Shown: one piece after another, positions 55,081-64,000 of the stretch | How positions within the stretch are numbered: position 1 is the first letter of the stretch | Layout of the letters: every line of letters begins with the position of its first letter | NCBI GenBank assembly: GCA_019203745.1 | Contig: CP078104.1 | Coordinates: 2,330,501 to 2,394,500, forward strand | Source of the DNA: Chryseobacterium sp. E1 | Lineage (GTDB): Bacteria; Bacteroidota; Bacteroidia; Flavobacteriales; Weeksellaceae | Direction: 5' to 3' | Length of the DNA stretch: 64,000 bases | Notes under the pieces: model-generated | Seen by the model: the letters and a program-made list of their open reading frames with translations, nothing else | The model's database searches: none | Told to the model about the DNA's origin: nothing | Made by a program: the position numbers and the translations under genes

Positions 55081-55655
55081 TATTCGTACATTTGCATCAC
55101 CAGAGATAGAATTTACCACTCTATTATTTCCATACTGAGCCTTCATTCTTTTTTAAAGATAACATAGCAAAGGTTTCCCATAATTTTCCTCATATTTATA
55201 TTATCCTTTAAAACTAAAATTATAGTTTTTTATAAAACTAAAAATAAAAACTAAAAATTAAAATTAAACTGCCGTCAAAAAAATATTAAAACTAAAAGCT
55301 TCCAGATATTGAAAATATAAAGTTGAATTAATTATTATATAATACAATTTCTGCTTCCGGAAAAACTATATTATTTTATATAGTGGTGAGTTTGAAAATA
55401 TGGAGTATTTTTACTTTTCCACCCAGTGAAAAATGAGTTAATGATGTGGTATTATGAAAGTATATAAGATCCGTTTTTATAAAGAATAATATATTAAAAC
55501 AGAAAGCTGCTTTCAAAAAAATTATAAAAAGATTGGAAAGAAAATTGATAGATTTAAAAAAACAAGATCATATTTATATATTAGATATGACACTGATAAA
55601 AAGAGGTGCTTCTGAATTTGGAAAGAAGCTAAAACGAATTTAAAAGAAAATTAAA
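55081..55655. other. 575-bp AT-rich spacer before rnr
   Basis: No gene over 60 codons is seen. An 18-codon ORF (55587-55643, MTLIKRGASEFGKKLKRI) ends 12 bp before the rnr ATG and could be a leader peptide or chance. A short inverted stretch of AAACTAAAA/TTTTATAG near 55210-55270 looks like low-complexity drift. The rnr promoter is not obvious. Confidence 0.5.
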
Positions 55656-57804
55656 ATGCCAAAAAAAAGAAAATATATAAGTCATAAAAATGATTTGAAA
55701 CTGATGGAGATCGGCAGACTGATCCTACGTTTCATGAATGCCAATGCATCAAAGATCTATAATTATAAACAGATCGCCGATGGAATAGATTATAAAAATC
55801 CGAGACAGAGAGAACTTGTGATTCAGGCACTGCACAAACTTCAGGGATCAGAAAAGATCAAGGAAGTGGAAAGAGGAAAATATATCGTGAATCTGAAAAT
55901 TGCAGGAACACTGACCGGAATTATAGATTTCAACCAAAGCGGAAATGCTTACGTGAATGTTGAAGGAATGGAAGATGATATCTTCATTCACTCCAAAAAT
56001 GTGAAGGATGCTTTGCAGGGAGATAAGGTTCTTATTATAACTTATCATTATAAAGGAAAGAAACTTGAAGGCTCCGTTTTAGAAGTTTTAGAAAGAACAA
56101 GAACGGAGTTTGTAGGAACTTTTCAGAAGGTTGCCCACAAAGATTTCGGGTTTGTAGTCTGTGATAAAAATCAATCAATACTGATATTTTTATTCCAAAG
56201 AATAAATTCAATAACGCCGAAGATGGAGATAAGGTTATTGTAAAAATGACCGAATGGAAACCGGGTGACAAAAATCCTGAAGGAGAAATTACTCAGGTGT
56301 TGGGTGCACCGGGAGAACATGAGACTGAGATCCACTCTATCCTGGCAGAATATGGTCTTCCTTATGAGTTTCCACAGGAAGTGGAACTGGATGCAGACAA
56401 AATAGACAGAAGCATTACAGATGAAGAAGTGGCAAAACGTTGGGATATGCGTAATATCTGCACATTTACCATTGACCCTAAAGATGCAAAAGATTTCGAT
56501 GATGCCCTATCTATTAGAAAATTAGAGAATGGAAACTGGGAAATCGGAGTTCATATTGCCGATGTATCTCATTATGTGGTTCCGGGAACGATTCTGGATG
56601 ATGAAGCATATCAGAGAGCGACTTCAGTGTACCTGGTAGACAGAGTAGTTCCGATGCTGCCTGAAGTATTGAGTAACGATGTGTGTTCCCTTCGCCCAAA
56701 TGAGGATAAATATACATTTTCAGCGGTTTTTGAACTGAATGATCAGTCCGAAATTCAGAAACAGTGGTTCGGAAGAACGGTGATTCATTCAGACAGAAGA
56801 TTTACCTATGAAGAAGCTCAGGAGCGTATTGAAACAGGTAAAGGAGATCTGGCTGAAGAAATCAATGTTCTTGACAGGCTGGCGAAGATCATGCGTAATG
56901 ATCGTATCAGAAAAGGAGCGATCACCTTTGACAGAAGTGAAGTAAGGTTCAATCTTGATGAAAATAATGAACCGATCGGAGTTTACTTTAAAATAAGTAA
57001 AGATTCCAATCACCTGATCGAAGAATTCATGCTTTTAGCCAATAAGAAAGTTTCCGAATATGTATCCTTATCCAGAAAAGGTGAGATTACCAATAATACT
57101 TTTATCTACAGGGTTCACGACGATCCGGATCCTGCAAAGCTTGAATCGCTGAGAGATTTTGTGGCCACTTTCGGATACAAAATGAACCTGGCGAATACGA
57201 AAAAGTAGCAGAGTCTCTGAATAAACTTCTTCATGATGTGAAAGGAAAAGGAGAAGAAAATATGATTGAAACACTGGCGATGAGAAGTATGAGCAAAGCC
57301 GTATATTCTACAGAGCCTATTGGTCACTACGGTTTAGGATTTGAGTATTACAGCCACTTTACCTCTCCTATCCGCCGTTACCCGGATTTACTTGCACACC
57401 GTCTTCTGCAGCATTATCTGGATGGTGGGAAATCTCCAAGCAAGCAGGAATTGGAAGAAAAGCGAAACACTGTAGTGCGATGGAAAGACTGGCTGCTGAT
57501 GCAGAAAGAGATTCTATCAAGTACATGCAGGTGAAATTTATGGAAAAACATCTTGGTGAAACTTTCACCGGAGTAATTTCGGAGTTGCCGAATTCGGATT
57601 CTGGGTAGAAATTCCTGAAAACGGAGCTGAAGGACTGATCAAATTGAGAGATCTTGTAGACGATTCATACATGTTTGATGCAAAAACACATGCTGTATAT
57701 GGAATCAGACACGGAAACAAATATCAGCTGGGGATCAGGTTCAGATCAAAGTGGTGAAAGCTAATCTGATTCAGAAACAATTGGACTTCAAGATAGTTGA
57801 ATAA
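55656..57804 (+). CDS. rnr: Ribonuclease R
   Basis: Processive 3'-5' exoribonuclease for structured RNA. About 715 residues. N-terminal winged-helix part (EIGRLILRFMNANASKIYNY), cold-shock domains (TGIIDFNQSGNAYVNVEGME; FVGTFQKVAHKDFGFVVCD), RNB core with metal Asp residues in TIDPKDAKDFDDALS and VHIADVSHYVVPG, then HFTSPIRRYPDLLAHR, and an S1 domain whose corrected text holds EFGFWVEIPENGAEGLIKLR. Breaks lie near 56180, 57205, 57510, 57575 and 57735. Stop 57802-57804. Confidence 0.94.
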
Positions 57805-57833
57805 TAGCAGCGATCAAAAATATAACAATGTGA

Positions 57834-57870
57834 AGAGGTTGTTCCAAAACGGAACAATCTCTTTTTTTTT
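57834..57870 (+). terminator. Terminator after rnr
   Basis: Stem AGAGGTTGTTCC / GGAACAATCTCT, loop AAAAC, followed by a long T run. Confidence 0.85.
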
Positions 57871-57976
57871 ATTCCATTCATATTTTCAGCCACTTCCCTC
57901 TTCCTTTCTTCCAGCTTCCTTTCTAAAAATTCATCCCCAACAGAAAGTAAAATAAACTTGATATATCACATCTTTA

Positions 57977-58007
57977 TTGAATAATTAAATCATAAAGTAT
58001 AACTTTG
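57977..58007 (+). promoter_or_regulatory. Promoter of the LysE-type transporter / LD-carboxypeptidase genes
   Basis: TTG at 57977-57979, 20-bp spacer, TAACTTTG at 58000-58007: an exact TAnnTTTG box with proper spacing. This supports the ATG at 58052 rather than 58019. Confidence 0.75.
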
Positions 58008-58051
58008 TATGAAACGGAATGGAATTTTTTTCCATTTTAAAATACCACTTA

Positions 58052-58746
58052 ATGCTTGAACTAGTACTATCTGCCATCATTTTAGGATTCATGTTGAGTC
58101 TGGTTTTTATAGGACCTATATTTTTCCTGTTGATTGAAACCAGTTTTTCCAGAGGGCCAAGGCACGCTTTATCATTGGATCTGGGAGTTATTACTGCAGA
58201 TTTGCTGTGTATTGTGGCAGCCTATTATGCCAGTGCAGATATTGTTACTTTGATAGATAAACATCCGGGATTCTACAGGATCACCTCGATCCTTATTTTT
58301 ATTTACGGAATTGTAATGCTGGTCACCAAGACCAAAATGCATATGCCCGGTGAAGAAAAGATCATAAGCCAAAATTATATTAAAACCTTTTTTAATGGTT
58401 TTTTCTTTAATCTTTTAAATGTAGGAGTTATCCTTTTCTGGCTGGTAACGGTAATTTCCGTAAGGAATCAATATCCGGACACCAGCAGTTTTATTTTATA
58501 CATAAGCATTGTGATCGGTACTTACCTTTGTATTGATCTTGCCAAAATTTTCCTTGCCAAACAATTCCACGATAAACTTACCCAGAAGCTGGCCAACCAG
58601 ATCAGAAGAGTGGTAGGGGTGATACTTATTATTTTCAGTTTCTTCATCTTCCTTCAGAGCTTTAAGAAGTTCAATCAATTTGAAAAACAATTGGAGGAAG
58701 CCGAGAAAAAGAAGTTAAATACCAAAAAACAAAATGAAAAAAATGA
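58052..58746 (+). CDS. LysE/RhtB-family amino-acid exporter
   Basis: About 231 residues, six helices: LELVLSAIILGFMLSLVFIG, PRHALSLDLGVITADLLCIV, ITSILIFIYGIVMLV, then NYIKTFFNGFFFNLLNVGVI, YISIVIGTYLCIDLAKIFL and VVGVILIIFSFFIFL. The G-P-I-F-F element after helix 1 is typical of the family. The substrate is unknown. The Lys/Glu-rich tail (KKKLNTKKQNEK) should stop with TGA at 58744-58746 if the A run at 58737-58743 is one base longer. As read it continues into the carboxypeptidase. Confidence 0.8.
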
Positions 58747-59659
58747 TCTTTCCGAAGCCTCTGAAAAAGGGGCGAAAATAGCTGTTATTTCTCCTGCAGG
58801 AGCTGTAGATACCGCTCAACTTGAAAAGGGAATAGCATTAATTAAAAGTAAAGGATTTAAACCTGTTCTAGGAGAGCACCTTTACACTAAATTTTCAAAC
58901 GGGTATAATTATGCCGGAACAGAAAAGGAAAGAATAAAAGATATCAACTGGGCTTTAAATGATAAAGAAATCGGAGCCATATGGGCTTCCAGAGGTGGCT
59001 ACGGATGCCAGCATCTGATTCAGCATCTGAAACTGAAAGGGTTTGCAGAAAACCCGAAATGGTATATAGGATATTCCGATAATACCGTGATACAAAGTTA
59101 TCTGTTGAAAAAGGCTTTGCTTCCATTCATGGGCAGACCATCAAAACATCCAGCTTTGGGGTTACAGATGAAAGCTATGACCTGATCTTTGATATTTTGA
59201 AAGGAAAACTCCCCAATACAGCTTAAAATCTCATGAATTAAATAAAAAGGGAATATTGAAGGAGAACTTGTAGGAGGTAATTTAGCCCTTATTTATGCCC
59301 TTCTGGGAACCAGGTATTCTTTTGATTTTAAAGATAAAATTTTATTCATCGAAGATATCGGAGAAAACTTCTATGCGCTGGACCGTATGATCATGAGCCT
59401 TGAACTTGCAGGCGTTTTCAATAAGATCAAAGGACTTATTGTAGGAGGAATGACCAATATGGGCGATGAAAAAGACAATAAAGACTATGAAGCCAGCTTT
59501 GACGAATTTGCCTATAAACTGATTTCAGAAAGAATTTCAAAACATAAATTTCCTGTAGTATTCGGTTTTCCGAATGGACATATAAAAGACAACAGGCCCC
59601 TTATCATTGGTGGAAAAATTAAGCTAAAGTCAGAATCTAAAGTAAAGATAGAGTTCTAA
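58734..59659 (+). CDS. LD-carboxypeptidase (peptidase S66, LdcA-like)
   Basis: Removes the terminal D-Ala of murein tetrapeptides during cell-wall recycling. About 308 residues. ATG at 58734 gives MKKMIFPKPLKK; one extra A near 58769 joins it to GAKIAVISPAGAVDTAQLEK. Then AIWASRGGYGCQHLI, YIGYSDNTVIQSYLL with the Ser nucleophile, LVGGNLALIYALLGT, LFIEDIGENFYALDRM with the Glu, and FGFPNGHIKDNRPL with the His. Breaks lie near 58769, 59125, 59218 and 59255. Overlaps the transporter tail. Confidence 0.88.
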
Positions 59660-59679
59660 AACAATCTCATTAAACAGAT

Positions 59680-60050
59680 ATGGCTGATCACAACGATTTT
59701 GGAAAAATAGCAGAAGATCTGGCCGCTGATCATCTTCAGAGGAACGGCTATAAAATTTTGATAAGGAACTTCCGTTTTCAGAAGGCGGAAATTGATATCA
59801 TAGCAGAGAAAGAGAATCTGATAGTCATTGTTGAAGTAAAGGCAAGATCTACGGACGCTTTTATGCTGCCTCAGGAAGCTGTTACCAAAACTAAAATCAG
59901 ATCTGTTGTATCAGCAGCCAACCACTATATGGAAGAATTTAATAAAGGAAATGAAGTAAGATTTGACATCATTACCGTTCTTCCTGATGAAAAAGAAAAC
60001 TGATTATTGAGCACATACCCGATGCTTTTCAGGCATGGGATGCCAACTGA
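59680..60050 (+). CDS. YraN (UPF0102) family protein, nuclease fold
   Basis: About 123 residues. GKIAEDLAADHLQRNGYKIL, then the PD-(D/E)xK-type core QKAEIDIIAEKENLIVIVEV followed by KAR, and TKIRSVVSAANHYMEE. As read it ends DEKEN; adding one A near 59999 gives KLIIEHIPDAFQAWDAN and a stop at 60048-60050, a normal family tail. Members resemble Holliday-junction resolvases, but the role is not established. Follows the carboxypeptidase by 20 bp. Confidence 0.88.
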
Positions 60051-60076
60051 TCTGTTATTTTTAAAAATATAATTTT

Positions 60077-60826
60077 ATGAAGACAATATTGATCACCGGA
60101 GCAACGTCCGGAATTGGAAAATCCACTGCAGAACTTCTGGCTAAACAAGGAAACAGAATCATCATCTGCGGAAGAAGAAATGAAGTACTTGAGGCTGTAA
60201 AATCTGAACTTTCACAATACACCGAAATATTTAGTTTAAAATTTGATGTAAGAAATCTTGATGAAGTGGAAACTGCTATCAGATCTCTGCCTGAAGACTG
60301 GAAAGATATTGACGTTCTGATCAATAATGCCGGGAATGCTCATGGGCTGGATCCTCTTTCTGAGGGTAAAACCAATGACTGGGATTCTATGATAGACGGT
60401 AATGTAAAAGGACTTCTTTATGTTTCTAAAGAAATTATTCCGGGCATGAAAACTAAAAATTCAGGTCATATAATCAATATCAGTTCTGTGGCAGCAAGGC
60501 AGACCTATGCTAATGGGGTGGTATATTGTGCCACTAAAAAAGCAGTAGACGTGATTTCGGAGGGAATGCGGCTTGAGCTTACCGAATTCGGAATCAAAGT
60601 GACCAACATCCAGCCGGGAGCTGTAGAGACCGACTTTTCTATGGTAAGGTTCAAAGGAGACACTGAAAGAGCATCAAATGTATATGCCGGGTATGAACCG
60701 TTGAAAGCCGAAGATATTGCAGATGCGATCGCCTATTGCATCAATGCCCCGAAACATGTTACGGTTTCTGATATGACCATTTATCCAAGTGCCCAGTCGG
60801 AACCGAGAACAATTCATAAAAAATAG
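60077..60826 (+). CDS. Short-chain dehydrogenase/reductase, YdfG-like
   Basis: Cytoplasmic NADP-dependent oxidoreductase. Intact, 249 residues. TILITGATSGIGKSTAELL, IIICGRRNEVLE (Arg pair favours NADP), DVLINNAGNAHGLDPL, INISSVAARQTYANGVVYCA with Y-C-A-T-K, and NIQPGAVETDFSMVRF. These fit the YdfG/3-hydroxy acid (serine) dehydrogenase group; the substrate is not certain. Starts 26 bp after yraN. Confidence 0.9.
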   Translation: MKTILITGATSGIGKSTAELLAKQGNRIIICGRRNEVLEAVKSELSQYTEIFSLKFDVRNLDEVETAIRSLPEDWKDIDVLINNAGNAHGLDPLSEGKTNDWDSMIDGNVKGLLYVSKEIIPGMKTKNSGHIINISSVAARQTYANGVVYCATKKAVDVISEGMRLELTEFGIKVTNIQPGAVETDFSMVRFKGDTERASNVYAGYEPLKAEDIADAIAYCINAPKHVTVSDMTIYPSAQSEPRTIHKK

Positions 60827-60907
60827 TTCAAAATAAAGGTTTAAATTTGCTGTAAATTTTAGTGATTTTGCGTTTTCGTAATCTCACAGTTTAGCTAAAA
60901 TAAAAAA

Positions 60908-61580
60908 ATGAAAATTCTATATCTTGAAACCTCTTCCAAAAACTGCTCGGTAGCAGTATCAGATAATGAAAAACTGCTGTGCCTTTGTGAAGAAGTTTCT
61001 GAAAATTATAAGCAGTCTGAAAGTCTTCATACCTATGTAGAATGGGCATTGGAAGGAGCGGGAATATCACTTAAGGATATTGAAGCTGTTTCTTTGGGAA
61101 AAGGGCCTGGATCCTACACGGGTTTAAGAATCGGTGCAGCCTCTGCAAAAGGGTTCTGCTATGGGCTTAACGTTCCGTTCATTGCTGTCAATTCTCTTGA
61201 AAGCATGATAGAGCCTTTTTAGGCAGCAACTATGATTTGATAGTACCTTTGATCGATGCAAGGAGAATGGAGGTTTATACGGCCGTTTATGACGGTAATA
61301 CGGGCGAAGAACTATCGGAACTGAGGCCAAAATTTTAGATGAGGCTTCTTTTGAAGAATTCAGGGATAAAAAAATCATTTTTGTGGGAGACGGGGCTAAG
61401 AAAGCAAAAGATATTTTACAGCTTCCTGATGCCGTTTTTAAAGATGATGTCTACCCTTCGGCACAATATCTGATCAAAAAGACATTGGAAAAAATAGAAA
61501 AGAAAGAATTTGAAGATACGGCTTATTTTGAACCTTTTTATCTCAAAGATTTCCATGGGGTAAAGAAAAATAAATCATAG
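60908..61580 (+). CDS. tsaB: tRNA threonylcarbamoyladenosine biosynthesis protein TsaB
   Basis: Scaffold partner of TsaD in t6A37 synthesis. About 224 residues. ILYLETSSKNCSVAVSDN at the N-terminus, ESLHTYVEWALEGAGISLKD, then VSLGKGPGSYTGLRIGAASA and KGFCYGL. A second half, in another frame, holds LVPLIDARRMEVYTAVYD, then IIFVGDGAKKAKDIL and ending AYFEPFYLKDFHGVKKNKS. Breaks lie near 61222 and 61322-61335. Terminator follows. Confidence 0.93.
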
Positions 61581-61604
61581 GATTCTGATGATCTGTATAA
61601 GCAT

Positions 61605-61637
61605 AAAAAGCGAAGACTGAGTCTTCGCTTTTTTTAT
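61605..61637. terminator. Bidirectional terminator between tsaB and porW/sprE
   Basis: Stem AAAAAGCGAAGAC / GTCTTCGCTTTTT with a three-base TGA loop, followed by more T; between convergent genes. Confidence 0.85.
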
Positions 61638-61683
61638 CTTTTATTGAGCATTTTGCACTGACTTTTTATCGACAGTATTTTTT

Positions 61684-64000
61684 TCATTTTTGCTGTTGCT
61701 GAGTGTTTTGCTCAGGTATAGCAGTCTCCAACTGTTTGTTCGGTGTCGCTGCATTTCTCTTCATAGAACCTATGCCTATATTTCCTTCGTCTTGAGAATT
61801 GGCAGGCTGTGCGGGTGCTGAAGGTTGTTGGGGAACAACATTTCCTTTGTTATCCGTAGCCTGGAAGCTGAGATCACTTTTCAGATAGTTCAGCATTTCC
61901 TTTGCTTTTACTCCTTCCGGGGTCTTAGAATAATTCAGGGCGATCTGTTCAAGCTGCAATATCATTACTTCTTTCCCACTCGATTTTCCGGAATTAAAAG
62001 CATTTAAAAGATACAGCTTGGGAACCAGAGCATCTTTCGGGAATTTCTGAATCGTCTGATCAATGACATCCTTACTTTCTATAAACTTCTCAGATTCAAA
62101 TAAAGCATATGCCCTTTTATATTCGTTTTCAACCTCTTCTGTTGATTTTACAAACGATTTATTTTTAGGGTTTCTGGCAAATTCTGCATAAGAAGTATAA
62201 GGATAATCTGTCAGAAGTATTTGTTTGGCTCTTTCGGAGGCTTGCGGATTTTTCTCATAATTCATGGCAAAAATCTCATATAAAGCCTGAAGCATTACTT
62301 TTTCTTCCGGTTTCACGTCGATGAGGTCATACAAGGTTTTTGTAGCCAACGGTGTATTCGTAAAGTAATTCTGATACATGATTCCAAGTCCTAACGAAGC
62401 CGTATCCCTGTCCTTCTTCAACTGACTCAGTTTTCCCTGATCTGTCGGGATCTGTTCTATGTAATAAGTAGGCTCAAAGCGTCTCGGATTAGGTGCAGAA
62501 GTCACCCCTAAAGCTTCATTCTTCATATCTTCTATCGTTGCCATTTTTTTTGAATAACGCCAGTTGTCGGCAAGTGCCCTGTCACCCCAGATCTGCTTAA
62601 ATGAAGAGGTTCCTTTGCTTACCGTTCCGGTATTGCTGAAATAAAAACCTTTTGTAGTTACCCCAAAATCTTCAAATGAATTGGAATTATTGGCAAAAAT
62701 GGAATTGGCACTGTAGTCGCCGGTATCAAAGCCTTTTACTTCTTTCTGCACGCCTTCTCTCCTGCTCTTCTTTCTCTTCTTTTGCTTTTAGTTTCGCAAT
62801 ATATTTCGAGAAAAACTCTGTTCTCTGGTTGGTATCCATCTTTGCCAGTGAAAGAATACTGTCATTCTTTTTGATCAGATAGTAATTTTTAGAGATCTTT
62901 TTGATGTATGCAGACTGATCTTTCAGCAAAATCTTTGAAGGTTCATAAGTCATTACTGCAAGAGCGGAATCATAATAACTTCCTGCCCCGATGTAGTCAT
63001 TCCTTTCAAGATAACTCTTTCCTATTTCGTAGTAGGCAAGACCACGGATCTGAGGGTCAGAAACCTTTTCAAACAGGGATTTTCTGAAGAACTGCTGTGC
63101 TTCGTCTTTTTTCCTGCCTTATTGGCCATTAAGCCAAGGGCATAATAAAATTCATTCTTTCTTGAGCCGTATGTACCTTTCTTGCTGATACCTTCCAGAT
63201 AGTTTTTGGCCCCGTTATAATCTCCTTTACCATTGAATGTCTTGGCAATGGCGATCTGGGATTTTACTTCAAACTCAAAATCGTTGGAATATTTGTATGC
63301 TGCCGTATAGCTTTCCCTTGCTTTATCATTCTGGCCCAGATTTTCCAGCACCTGTCCCCTCAGGTAAGCAATTCTGCTCTTCAGTTTTCTGTTGCTGTTC
63401 AGGTCATAAGCGATATCAAGTTCTTTAGCGGCATCTTCCTTTTTCCTGCATCCAAAAGAGATTCGGCATAATAAATACTCAGCAGTTTAGCGTAGGTTTT
63501 ATCAATCTTCTCCCCTTTCAGTTTGGCAAATGTTTCGTGTGCTCTGTGATAATCTTTCACTTTGTCATAAGCCAGTCCCTGGTATATTCTTGCCAGAGCG
63601 ATCCTTTTATCATCTTTCATGTGGGTGAAAACATAATTGAGTGCATCCAGTGCTTCCAAAGGTTTTCCACGGTAAATTCTTGACTGAACAAGGATCATAT
63701 AGGCATCAAAAATCTGTTTGTTCTTTTCTTCGCCGTTTCTGGTTACAGAATATTTATTAATTGCTTTCAGAGCTTTTGCTTCTGCAATTTCCAGGGTTGT
63801 AGCTCCTTTAGACTGTCCGTTCGGATTTTCCGGATTATTGCCCGGACCGCCCTGCATATTGGGGATCCCGGAATTACCTCTTCCGGCAGGTTGGTTGGCC
63901 ACTTCTGCCATTTTCATAGAATTTTCGGCAAAAGCTTCGGTCTGCCCCAGGTCACTTCCTAATGGCTGCTCTTCATACGTAAGAATAGGAATATAAGGAG
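61684..64000 (-). CDS. porW: Type IX secretion system periplasmic protein PorW/SprE (5' end beyond the window)
   Basis: At least 770 residues of TPR repeats; the start lies right of 64000. In order: MQGGPGNNPENPNGQSKG (low complexity), IFDAYMILVQSRIYRGKPLE, IYQGLAYDKVKDYHRAHETF, FEFEVKSQIAIAKTFNGKGD, then the PorW-type middle GVTTKGFYFSNTGTVSKGTS and FKQIWGDRALADNWRYSKK, RRFEPTYYIEQIP, and a Gln-rich tail. SprE/PorW is a lipoprotein needed for T9SS secretion and gliding. Breaks lie near 63440, 63110, 62760 and others. Family assignment is from the order of these blocks. Confidence 0.82.

Overview
The window looks like a chromosomal segment of a Bacteroidota bacterium of the Chryseobacterium type (Flavobacteriia, Weeksellaceae). 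It is AT-rich. Its promoters match the Bacteroidota pattern TTG-N19/20-TAnnTTTG. It carries a type IX secretion component (PorW/SprE), a bifunctional MurF/alanine racemase, a TonB-dependent receptor with an N-terminal carboxypeptidase-like domain, 2TM/LytTR signalling genes and DUF6056- and WG-repeat-type proteins. Most of it is housekeeping DNA. I see no insertion sequence, prophage, integron or CRISPR array.

Sequence quality decides how the window should be read. About 44 of 58 protein genes are broken by single-base frameshifts, mostly in short homopolymers, and these include genes that are normally essential (folC, mnmA, mnmG, murF-alr, ybeY, tsaB, surE, rnr). Each of two tandem tRNA-Val copies lacks one base, in a different place. 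This fits uncorrected long-read indels, not gene decay. I therefore give whole-gene coordinates and name the approximate break points. Two apparent gene fusions (secreted protein + GNAT; LysE + LD-carboxypeptidase) are explained by the same errors.

Layout. 0-5 kb: peroxiredoxin end, GNAT, a secreted protein, mannose-1-phosphate guanylyltransferase, SprT-like protease, TolC. 4.7-10.2 kb: folC, two tRNA-Val, and a glycan group (three glycosyltransferases, with sufE and a YgjV-like protein). 10.3-15.4 kb: clpC, a small beta-barrel protein, mnmA. 15.4-19 kb: poorly characterised genes, including a protein with a Gly/Cys-rich tail. 19-26.4 kb: a LytTR response regulator, a LytS-type kinase apparently fused to a 2TM domain, three further 2TM proteins, an isoprenylcysteine-methyltransferase-like protein, and a TonB-receptor operon. 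Three matching direct-repeat operators link these parts. 26.5-32.8 kb: AraC/GyrI regulator, Sfp-type transferase, Cu/Zn superoxide dismutase, tail-specific protease, surE. 32.9-35.3 kb: an Lgt-like gene, a small membrane gene and a radical SAM gene of the tetraether-synthase-like family, in tight order. 35.4-48.2 kb: guaC, DUF6056-like protein, fabG, WG-repeat protein, rsmI, a repetitive acidic protein, tdk, murF-alr, patatin-Omp85, ybeY.

48.3-54.6 kb has signs of a replication-origin-proximal segment. Two exact parS palindromes flank mnmG. A 1.6 kb very AT-rich gene-free tract follows a methyltransferase gene. The divergent pgk/rpiB spacer holds a cluster of DnaA-box-like sites. 54.6-64 kb: rpiB, rnr, LysE-type transporter, LD-carboxypeptidase, yraN, a short-chain dehydrogenase, tsaB, and porW/sprE running off the right edge.

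The best candidate for an undescribed system is the 19-26.4 kb signalling block. A LytTR/2TM two-component pair appears to control itself and a TonB-receptor operon through CYGAAnGGT-N12-CYGAAnGGT operators set 33-37 bp upstream of TAnnTTTG boxes.
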